From JANMDU01 sp031376455 (GTDB lineage: Bacteria > Pseudomonadota > Gammaproteobacteria > Burkholderiales > Burkholderiaceae_C), in contig JANMDU010000118.1 of the NCBI GenBank assembly GCA_031376455.1, forward strand, positions 1-30,547: 30,547 nucleotides of DNA. The letters run 5' to 3'. The position numbers were made by a program, and so were the translations under genes. Positions 8,705-14,993 of this stretch are shown piece by piece. Below the pieces are notes generated by a model. The model was given only the letters and a program-made list of their open reading frames with translations, was not told the DNA's origin and made no database searches. Positions within the stretch are counted from its first letter, which is position 1. Each line of letters opens with the position of its first letter.

Positions 8705-9703
8705 TTACTTGACTGCTTTGCGAATCGCAGCGGTTTCTGCAAGAACCTGGTCGACATCAGCGCCATACTTCTCGCGGGCCTTGGCATACACGGGGTCAAC
8801 CGCTTTTCTGAATGCAGCGGTATTGGGCTTGCGATTGATAATTGCCCCCTTACCCTGCATAGCAGCCAGCAGCAACTCGTCGTTATCCTTGATCATGTTG
8901 CGCTGAAAGGGAGCAACTTCGCGAGCAGCGCGCTGCACGGCCTCTTGATCCGCTTTTGACAGGCGCTGCCAAGTTCTTTCTGAAATCGTCAGCGGCGTTG
9001 GACTGTACACGTGGTTGGTCAGGGTCACGTGTTTGGCTACTTCATAGAATTTGTTCGATGCAATCGTGTCAATCGGGTTTTCTTGCCCAGCTACCGCACC
9101 TTGCTGTATGGCCAAGTAAACCTCAGGCAAGGGCATGATTTGAATGCCAAAACCCATGGCTTCGAGCTGCCAGCGCATCATCTCGTTGGGGAAGGTGCGC
9201 AGTTTTTTGCCTTTGGCGTCTTCTGGCCCGTTCAGTGGATCTCGTGTGGTCATGCTGCGAAAGCCAGCTTCCCAAGTGGCTAAAAAACGAAAACCTTTGG
9301 CAGGCGCTTTGTCAAATTGAGCTTGAAGCCATTTTGATTCGTCGTAGAACTTCCAGCCTTGCGCGTAGTTGTCGATGATGAAGGGCATCATGGTCAGATT
9401 CAGGGTAGGTACCTGGCTTGCATAGGAGCCAGTCGACGAGACGGTGAAGTCAATGCCACCCAGAGCCAACTGCTCAATGTTCTTAGGATCGTTGCCCAGT
9501 TGGCTGCAGCAAAAGACTTGCACTTTATAGCGCCCTTGGGTGTAGCTCTCCACCTTGCGCGCGAACACCTGCGCGGCAGCTTGCCGGGCACCCGATTGTT
9601 GGTCGGTGTGGCTGAATTTCAGCACGGTCTGCGCCTGCGTAGTGCTGGCGCATAGCAGCGCTGCGAGCGCCACCGATTTGAAGCTAAATGAACGTACAGT
9701 CAT
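8705..9703 (-). CDS. dctP: TRAP transporter solute-binding protein (DctP type)
   Basis: This 332-residue periplasmic protein captures the substrate for the DctQM permease. Residues 1-24 are a Sec signal peptide with likely cleavage at TTQA-Q. The mature part shows the DctP pattern: VLKFSHTDQQSGARQAAAQV, ALGGIDFTVSSTGS, the conserved Arg-containing segment KGKKLRTFPNEM that normally grips the substrate carboxylate, and LAIQQGAVAGQENPIDTI. A pair of adjacent cysteines (FCCSQLG, about residues 64-65) is slightly unusual for the family. AAGGAG lies six bases before the ATG. This is the most strongly primed start in the operon, as expected for an abundant binding protein. Confidence 0.95.
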   Translation of the reverse strand: MTVRSFSFKSVALAALLCASTTQAQTVLKFSHTDQQSGARQAAAQVFARKVESYTQGRYKVQVFCCSQLGNDPKNIEQLALGGIDFTVSSTGSYASQVPTLNLTMMPFIIDNYAQGWKFYDESKWLQAQFDKAPAKGFRFLATWEAGFRSMTTRDPLNGPEDAKGKKLRTFPNEMMRWQLEAMGFGIQIMPLPEVYLAIQQGAVAGQENPIDTIASNKFYEVAKHVTLTNHVYSPTPLTISERTWQRLSKADQEAVQRAAREVAPFQRNMIKDNDELLLAAMQGKGAIINRKPNTAAFRKAVDPVYAKAREKYGADVDQVLAETAAIRKAVK

Positions 9704-9738
9704 GAGAGTCTCCTTCTAGAAAAACACAGGTTGAAAAA

Positions 9739-10821
9739 TCAATGAAACGGATTGAGCGGGATTGCTGAGGGTGAAAATTGGTCAACTTCGATGCGTTGAC
9801 CGCTGGCGTGAGAGGCGTATACGGCCTCTTGAATCAAGAGATTGCGCAAGTAATCGCGGGCCGTATTCTCAATCGCTTGATTCGTGCGCAGGCTGTGCAC
9901 AACATGCTGCTGCAAAGCTGCGCAAGCGCCGCCGCCAAACTGCACGTTACTGCCCTTGTCATAGGCCAATACCTGCTCCTGGCCATGATGCGGCTTGAAG
10001 TGCATGAGGGCATCACCATCCAAGCGCAGCACGCCTTTTTCGCCTTCTAGCCACAGTTCGCCGAGCGTGCGCCGGGGGTTCTCTGCCACATGATCATTCA
10101 AGCGATTGCCATCAAAACTGCCGTGCTGCCCGCTTTTGAATTCAAAGTGAATGAAGCCAGCATCTTCTCCAGCAATCACCGGATTGATGCGGCGCAGGCG
10201 GGCATAGACCGCATGCACTTCGCCACACAGGTAGCGAAAGGTGTCAATGTAGTGCACAGCAGTTTCTGCCACCAGCAGGCGCGGCATTTTTTGAAAATAC
10301 GGTTGGCGGCTGAGGTAGGCATCAGGCCCTTGACCATCGCCCGTGCGCAGGCGAAAGCTGATGCCGTGCAGATTGCCCAGTAAACCCTCATCAATCAAGC
10401 GGCGAATTTCTCTGAACCACGGCATGAAGCGAAAATTCTCATGCACTATGAGGGGAACGCCCGCTTGCTCAGCATAGCGCGTGATCGATTCAGCCTCTGA
10501 ATAGCTCGTGGCAAAAGGCTTTTGGCAAATTACCGCAATGCCTTTGTCCACCGCTTGCTCCACCAAATGCCGATGATGGGCAGGCGGCGTGACGATATCG
10601 ATCAAGTCAATCTGCTCTGCAGCCAGCATCTCTTGCGCGCTGCTATACGCATGCGCAGCACCAAACTGCGCTGCTGCAGCTTTTGCTTTTTGCTCATCCA
10701 CATCGCACACCGCCACCAGCTCAATGCCAGGCATGTGTTGCCAGCCGTGCAAATGGAACTGGCTGAAATAGCCAGCGCCCATCACGGCGACGCGATGAAC
10801 TGAGCGCGCTTGTTGGCTCAC
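9739..10821 (-). CDS. Gfo/Idh/MocA family NAD(P)-dependent oxidoreductase
   Basis: This is a 360-residue cytoplasmic dehydrogenase. The N-terminal Rossmann domain has VAVMGAGYFSQFHLHGW and a following acidic residue at the end of strand two (AVCDVDE). The CQKPF segment at about residues 97-101 takes the place of the usual EKP motif, with its catalytic lysine. The C-terminal domain carries VAETAVHYIDTFRYL, matching the conserved His-containing segment. Members act on sugars, inositols and sugar acids. Here the substrate is unknown, but the TRAP and tetronate context suggests a hydroxy-acid or lactone precursor. The start is GTG, overlapping the upstream TGA as GTGA, which suggests translational coupling to the upstream dehydrogenase. 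Confidence 0.88.
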   Translation of the reverse strand: MSQQARSVHRVAVMGAGYFSQFHLHGWQHMPGIELVAVCDVDEQKAKAAAAQFGAAHAYSSAQEMLAAEQIDLIDIVTPPAHHRHLVEQAVDKGIAVICQKPFATSYSEAESITRYAEQAGVPLIVHENFRFMPWFREIRRLIDEGLLGNLHGISFRLRTGDGQGPDAYLSRQPYFQKMPRLLVAETAVHYIDTFRYLCGEVHAVYARLRRINPVIAGEDAGFIHFEFKSGQHGSFDGNRLNDHVAENPRRTLGELWLEGEKGVLRLDGDALMHFKPHHGQEQVLAYDKGSNVQFGGGACAALQQHVVHSLRTNQAIENTARDYLRNLLIQEAVYASHASGQRIEVDQFSPSAIPLNPFH

Positions 10822-11930
10822 GCAGGCACTCCATGAGATGCTTTCGCCTTGACATGCGCCAACACAGCTTCGGTAACCTGCGCCGTGCCGCTTTTGCCAC
10901 CAAATTCAAAGGGGCGAATATTGCCTTGCGCAAACGCGTGCTCCACCGCAGCTTCAATGGCTCTCGCGCCATCTGCCAATGCGGGATCACTGTGCTTAAC
11001 AGACAACCAATCGAGCATCATGGCAGCCGACAAAATCATGGCAGTGGGGTTGGCTTTGCCTTGACCCACAATATCGGGCGCTGTGCCGTGCGCGGGCTGG
11101 AAGAGGGCGTGCTTGTCGCCAATATCGCCCGAAGGGGCCATGCCCATGCCGCCGACCAAGGCTGCAATCAAATCCGACAAAATATCGCCAAACATGTTTT
11201 CGGTGACGAGCACGTCATAGGTCCACGGCTTCATCACGAGGTTGAGCGCCATCGCATCCACATAGGCGCTATCGGATTTCACGCCCGGATATTTCGCCGC
11301 ATGCTCTTCAAAAATCTTACGCCAAAAGGCCATTGAGGTGAAGACATTGGCTTTGTCCACATTGGTGACCCGCCCTGCGCGGCCCCTGCCTGCGGCGCGT
11401 TGCTCTGCGAGCTTGAAAGCGAATTCACACACGCGCGATGTACCGTGGCGAGAGATTTTTTGCGTGTCATACGCGACTTCATCGCCTTCCATTTGGCCTC
11501 GGCCTCGGGCGTAAAACAAGCCTTCGGTGGACTCGCGCACCAAAACGAAATCTATTTCAGCTGCGCGTGGATCGGCCAGCGGTGTGGGCAAGCCTTTGAA
11601 GGTGCGGATGGGGCGCACACCGGCATACAAATCAAAGCGAAAGCGCAAATCAAGCTGGGGAATGATCTCTGTGCCATCTGCGCCGCGCACATGGGGCAAA
11701 CCCATTGCGCCAAACAAAATCGCATCGGCTTTCTCGCAATCGGCCAACACGACATCTGTAAGCGCTACGCCGTGGTCTGCATAGTGCTGCGCGCCAGCGA
11801 CATGGCTCACGAAATGAAAGCTGCGGCCTAGACTTTTACCGACCTGTTCGAGCACGGTGGTGGCGCAGGGCATGACTTCGTTGCCGATGCCATCGCCGGG
11901 GAGCACGCTGATGTGATAACTTTTTGACAT
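10818..11930 (-). CDS. Isocitrate/isopropylmalate dehydrogenase family enzyme
   Basis: This 370-residue NAD-dependent beta-decarboxylating dehydrogenase is leuB- or tartrate dehydrogenase-like. It has LPGDGIGNEVMP near the N-terminus, the LDLRFRFDLYAGVRPI segment with substrate-binding arginines, FVLVRESTEGLFYARG, KANVF with the catalytic lysine, the YVDAMALNLVMKPWTYDVLVTENMFGDILSD block with metal-binding aspartates, and PAHGTAPDIVGQGKANP. The family includes LeuB, tartrate, homoisocitrate and D-malate dehydrogenases. No leuC or leuD is nearby and a catabolic operon surrounds it, so oxidation of a hydroxy acid such as tartrate, malate or a branched tetronate is more likely than leucine synthesis. 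The exact substrate cannot be told from the sequence. Confidence 0.87.
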   Translation of the reverse strand: MSKSYHISVLPGDGIGNEVMPCATTVLEQVGKSLGRSFHFVSHVAGAQHYADHGVALTDVVLADCEKADAILFGAMGLPHVRGADGTEIIPQLDLRFRFDLYAGVRPIRTFKGLPTPLADPRAAEIDFVLVRESTEGLFYARGRGQMEGDEVAYDTQKISRHGTSRVCEFAFKLAEQRAAGRGRAGRVTNVDKANVFTSMAFWRKIFEEHAAKYPGVKSDSAYVDAMALNLVMKPWTYDVLVTENMFGDILSDLIAALVGGMGMAPSGDIGDKHALFQPAHGTAPDIVGQGKANPTAMILSAAMMLDWLSVKHSDPALADGARAIEAAVEHAFAQGNIRPFEFGGKSGTAQVTEAVLAHVKAKASHGVPA

Positions 11931-11965
11931 TCAAATAGTCCGTTGGTTAGTAAGTGAATTGGGAT

Positions 11966-12658
11966 TCAAAGCTGTTGCAAGTGATAGCGTTCAAAAATTG
12001 CTAGCAATTCGCGGCTGGCTCGCTCGCGGTGTTCGCGGTTGACTTGCGCTGCGCCAGCGCTATTGCCCGCCGCCAGCATCTGCACCAACTGCATATGCTC
12101 ATGCGTGGAGTTGACGGGTTTTGGCCGCAGGCGCAGCGTGAACATGCGGGCGCGGTGGGCGCGATCCCAAAAGCCCATCACGCTGTCGAGCAGCATCTTG
12201 TTGCCAGCGAGGCGCACGAGGGCGTGATGGAAGGTTTCATCAGCCTTGGCCCACGCATCTAAATCTTCGCGGCCTAGCGCGGCTTCCATGGATTTCGTCG
12301 CGTCAATCAAGGGCTGCAATTCTTGCTGGCTGGGGGTGCGCTTGCCAAGCATCTCAGCGGCCATGCATTCCAAGGCGGTAAGAATTTCATAGATTTCTTT
12401 CATGTCGGTGGGTGAGACGGGCAGTACCCGCATGCCACGGCGAGGCGCTACTTCGACCAAACCTTCTTGCTGCAATCGCATCAAGGCCTCGCGCACAGGC
12501 GTGCGGCTCATGCCCAAAGCCAAGGCCACTTCCTGCTCTAAAGCTTGATAGCCGGGCGACCAGAGGTTGTCCAAAATTCGCACGCGGATTTCTTGGTAGG
12601 CTTGCTCCGCGAGGGGTAGAGCATCCATGTCTTGCGTGCTCAGGCGCTGTTGGCTCAT
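11966..12658 (-). CDS. GntR family transcriptional regulator (FCD type)
   Basis: This 230-residue DNA-binding regulator has an N-terminal winged helix (LAEQAYQEIRVRIL, LEQEVALALGMSRTPVREAL, EGLVEVAPRRGMRV, about residues 15-85). The C-terminal all-helical FCD ligand domain has the conserved D...H pattern (AKADETFHHALVRLAGN and later EHMQLVQML, EHRERASREL), which usually binds a metal and an organic acid. The frame could extend 42 codons upstream, but that part overlaps the lactonase gene. The ATG at 12658 has GAAAG about seven bases upstream and gives a proper family N-terminus. It lies within the operon it probably controls, ten bases after the lactonase gene. The paired palindrome at 13707-13740 is the likely operator. 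Confidence 0.92.
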   Translation of the reverse strand: MSQQRLSTQDMDALPLAEQAYQEIRVRILDNLWSPGYQALEQEVALALGMSRTPVREALMRLQQEGLVEVAPRRGMRVLPVSPTDMKEIYEILTALECMAAEMLGKRTPSQQELQPLIDATKSMEAALGREDLDAWAKADETFHHALVRLAGNKMLLDSVMGFWDRAHRARMFTLRLRPKPVNSTHEHMQLVQMLAAGNSAGAAQVNREHRERASRELLAIFERYHLQQL

Positions 12659-12668
12659 TTCGTTGCTT

Positions 12669-13685
12669 TCAATAATTCCAATGAATGGGTGGATGGCCCG
12701 CGAAGGGCATGTGCACAGTCGCCAAGCGATCTCCCAGCAGGCAGCCCAGATAGCCGGTGCGAAGATCGGGGCCGCCAAAGGCAAGGCTAGAAATATTGCG
12801 CAACTGCTCAGATTTCACGCCATCCAAATGCGGGCGACCCATGCTGTGAGCTTGATAAGCTTGCTCGACCCAAGCCAGATGATCGGCATCCACATCTTCC
12901 AGCATGATGAGTTGCTTGCCATCTGGCGCAACGCAGATCACGCGGTTGCTCACGATGCTCACAATCCACACATTACCTTGCACGTCAAACGCCATGCCAT
13001 CGGGATACGTGCCAGCGCCGAACTCAGCGACCACTTGCTTAGGTCCCAACTTGCCATCCGAAGACAAAGGAAAGCGCGAGAGGCGGCGTGTGAAAGTTTC
13101 GTTCACATACAGCAATTGGCCATTGGGGTGAAACGCTATTTCATTGGTGTAGCCCAAGCCGTCCGCTGCGATGCGGGCGCTTTTCGGATCGCTCGGGTCA
13201 TCCATGCAGACGATGAAGCCATCGTTGCAATTGCTGTTGTAGCCCAGCGCACGAGGCTGCAAACGTGTACTTACCGTCAGCCAGAGCCTGCCTAGCGAAT
13301 CTTCCAGCGGATAGTTACTGGGAGGCAGCGGCACACCATCGACCTCGGTGAGCACAGGCCATGTTGTGCCATCGCGCTGCAAAGAAAACACGCCACCCTG
13401 TTTGTCGCCCAAATGCGCCAAGAGAAATGAGCCGTCGCGGCGCAGCGCAATGCCATTAGGCTTGAGCACTTCTCCATCCACAGGCTGCGCCGCATAAAAG
13501 CATTGGCTTCCATCAGCGCGAATATGCGCCACGCCGCTGCGCCAATCCGCTGTGTACAAATCACCGTTGGCCGTGGCCAACACGCATTCTGGCCTGACCA
13601 AGCCTTGGCCGACCCAATCCGTTAACTTCAAGGAGGCTGGCTGTGTGACTGTGGTATGCAGTGAATTTGGAACAGAAGCACTCAT
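12669..13685 (-). CDS. SMP-30/gluconolactonase family protein
   Basis: This 338-residue protein is a six-bladed beta-propeller of the SMP-30 / gluconolactonase / LRE family, which hydrolyses sugar-acid lactones with a divalent metal. Family features are the N-terminal ECVLATANGDLYTADWRSGV, PNGIALRRDGSFLLAHLG, a central YTNEIAFHPNGQLLYVNET with the metal-binding Asn, and YPDGMAFDVQGNVWIVS with the metal-binding Asp. The reading frame can begin at a TTG at 13706, but the ATG at 13685 leaves the operator palindrome intact upstream and is preferred. It is first in the cluster, and probably opens a lactone (for example a threono- or erythronolactone) before the acid is oxidised. No signal peptide is visible. 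Confidence 0.86.
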   Translation of the reverse strand: MSASVPNSLHTTVTQPASLKLTDWVGQGLVRPECVLATANGDLYTADWRSGVAHIRADGSQCFYAAQPVDGEVLKPNGIALRRDGSFLLAHLGDKQGGVFSLQRDGTTWPVLTEVDGVPLPPSNYPLEDSLGRLWLTVSTRLQPRALGYNSNCNDGFIVCMDDPSDPKSARIAADGLGYTNEIAFHPNGQLLYVNETFTRRLSRFPLSSDGKLGPKQVVAEFGAGTYPDGMAFDVQGNVWIVSIVSNRVICVAPDGKQLIMLEDVDADHLAWVEQAYQAHSMGRPHLDGVKSEQLRNISSLAFGGPDLRTGYLGCLLGDRLATVHMPFAGHPPIHWNY

Positions 13686-13706
13686 TTGGTATTCATTGAT
13701 CGGCAA

Positions 13707-13740
13707 TTAACGTATGCATTAAATGTAATGTATACGTTAA
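13707..13740. promoter_or_regulatory. Paired palindrome, probable GntR/FCD operator
   Basis: Left arm TTAACGTATGCATTA (13707-13721), four-base spacer, right arm TAATGTATACGTTAA (13726-13740): 15-base arms with one mismatch. Each arm contains its own GTATAC/GTATGC core, with centres 18 bases apart. It lies 22 bases before the lactonase ATG, where the promoter must be. FCD regulators of this family usually bind short GTxxxAC-like palindromes, so this is the best candidate operator for the GntR gene in the operon. Confidence 0.7.
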
Positions 13741-13787
13741 AAGCGTTTCAATAAATACCTTTTACTTAGGATTTTCCCGAATCAGGA

Positions 13788-13827
13788 TCAATTGCCTGAT
13801 CTCAAACGCATTGAATCAGGCAATTGA
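13788..13827. repeat. 13-base perfect inverted repeat with an extra ATCAGG box
   Basis: TCAATTGCCTGAT (13788-13800) and ATCAGGCAATTGA (13815-13827) are exact reverse complements separated by 14 bases. A third ATCAGG lies at 13781-13786. There is no following T run on either strand, so it is not a typical intrinsic terminator. It could be a binding site for a second regulator or a structural hairpin. Confidence 0.6.
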
Positions 13828-13857
13828 AAAGTGTAATTGAATCGATGAATTACTACA

Positions 13858-13891
13858 AAATTAATAGCACTCTTCGCAGATTCTATGTGGC
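13858..13891 (-). repeat. Dispersed 37-bp intergenic repeat, copy B
   Basis: Read on the minus strand this is GCCACATAGAATCTGCGAAG followed by AGTGCTATTAATTT. It is a diverged copy of the repeat at 2507-2543, with about five changes. It lies in the regulatory gap upstream of the lactonase operon, on the strand of that operon. Confidence 0.6.
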
Positions 13892-14040
13892 TAACTGGCT
13901 AAACAGAAAAAAATAATGGCCAATGCCAGTCCGCTTTACAGGCAAAATCGACTTTTAGCGGCATGGGATAGACGTCAATCGTTACGAAATTGAAAGTCAT
14001 TCGGCGGTACAAAACGCTCGGGGATTGAAGGCAGATGACA

Positions 14041-14934
14041 TCACGCTTTTTTTGGAAGCTGGATGCCCGGGAAAATCTTGATCACAGCGCTGTCATCTTC
14101 TTTAGCAAAACCTGCGGTCGATGCTTGCATGAACATCTGATGCGCTGTGCTCGACAGCGGCAAAGGAAACTTACTGGCGCGCGCCATATCCAGCACCAAC
14201 CCCAAATCTTTCACGAAAATGTCCACAGCGGACAGGGGCGTGTAATCCGCTGCGAGCACATGCGCCATCCTGTTTTCAAACATCCAGCTGTTGCCCGCGC
14301 TATGCGTGATCACGTCATAAAGCGCTGCCGGATCGACACCTTCACGCAGACCGAGCGCCATGGCCTCAGCAGCAGCGGCAATATGCACGCCTGCCAGCAA
14401 TTGATTGATCACCTTGACCTTGCTGCCTGCCCCAGCCTTGTCGCCCAGCTTATAAAGCGTGCCCGCCATCGCGCGTAAAAAGGGCTCTGCGACAGCGTAG
14501 GCCTCAGGTTTTCCAGCGCTCATCATCGTCATCTCGCCGCTGGCTGCGCGCGCTGCACCGCCGGAAATTGGTGCGTCGATATACAGAATCCCTAGTTTTT
14601 CTAGGCGAGCTTCCAAGGCAATTGACCAGTTGGGGTCAACCGTGGAGCACATCACGAATACGCTACCCGGCAGCATGTTGGCTGCACACCCGTTTTCGCC
14701 AAACAACACTTGCTCAGTTTGCGCGGCGTTGACAACGACTGACACGATCACTTGGCATTGCTGGGCTAACTCAGCCGGTGAGGCGCAAGCGATGCCGCCC
14801 TCAAGTGCAAAGGCATTTGCCACTTCACTTCGTACATCAAAAACGCAAGGCATATGCCCCGTACGCCGCAGTGATGCCGCCATGCCGCTGCCCATGGCGC
14901 CAAGGCCAATCAATCCAATTTGTGTGCTCATCAT
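14041..14934 (-). CDS. ltnD: L-threonate dehydrogenase-like (3-hydroxyisobutyrate dehydrogenase family)
   Basis: This is a 297-residue NAD-dependent beta-hydroxyacid dehydrogenase. It has the N-terminal nucleotide-binding GLIGLGAMGSGMAASLRRTG, the substrate-loop ISGGAARAASGEMTMM (about residues 119-134), and the catalytic-lysine segment VKVINQLLAGVHIAAAAEAM. LtnD oxidises L-threonate to 2-oxo-tetronate, the substrate of OtnI. That specificity is inferred from length and from the otn genes in the next transcription unit. Tartronate semialdehyde or 3-hydroxyisobutyrate reductases are close relatives. AAGGA lies seven bases before the first ATG, inside a hairpin loop. It follows senC by 59 bases on the same strand and may have its own promoter or share that transcript. 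Confidence 0.82.
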   Translation of the reverse strand: MMSTQIGLIGLGAMGSGMAASLRRTGHMPCVFDVRSEVANAFALEGGIACASPAELAQQCQVIVSVVVNAAQTEQVLFGENGCAANMLPGSVFVMCSTVDPNWSIALEARLEKLGILYIDAPISGGAARAASGEMTMMSAGKPEAYAVAEPFLRAMAGTLYKLGDKAGAGSKVKVINQLLAGVHIAAAAEAMALGLREGVDPAALYDVITHSAGNSWMFENRMAHVLAADYTPLSAVDIFVKDLGLVLDMARASKFPLPLSSTAHQMFMQASTAGFAKEDDSAVIKIFPGIQLPKKA

Positions 14935-14952
14935 CTTGCCATCCTTGGCAAG
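14932..14952 (-). promoter_or_regulatory. Hairpin presenting the ltnD ribosome-binding site
   Basis: On the minus strand, CTTGCCA, a loop AGGA and TGGCAAG are followed directly by the ltnD ATG at 14934. The seven-base arms are exact complements (14935-14941 and 14946-14952). The four-base loop is the Shine-Dalgarno core. It could equally be a DNA operator. Confidence 0.5.
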
Positions 14953-14993
14953 ATTGTTGCAGAAAAGACTGATGATTTGGCCGCAGATTTTCC

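Larger units (their letters stand above)
13686..14040. other. Regulatory gap between ltnD and the lactonase operon
   Basis: This stretch of about 355 bases has no credible gene. From left to right it holds the paired GTATAC-type palindrome (13707-13740), a -35-like TTGAAA on the minus strand (13746-13751), a set of three ATCAGG boxes forming a 13-base inverted repeat (13781-13827), and a minus-strand copy of the dispersed 37-bp repeat (13858-13891). No clear signal is seen in the remaining 150 bases next to the ltnD stop. Confidence 0.6.

Noticed and set aside
10818..11930. leuB for leucine synthesis
   Set aside because: No leuC, leuD or leuA is adjacent and the gene is embedded in a TRAP/tetronate operon; a catabolic hydroxy-acid dehydrogenase is more likely.
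12659..12784. 42-codon upstream extension of the GntR gene
   Set aside because: It overlaps the end of the lactonase gene and precedes the normal GntR N-terminus.
13788..13827. Intrinsic terminator for ltnD
   Set aside because: The inverted repeat is perfect, but no T run follows in the direction of ltnD transcription.
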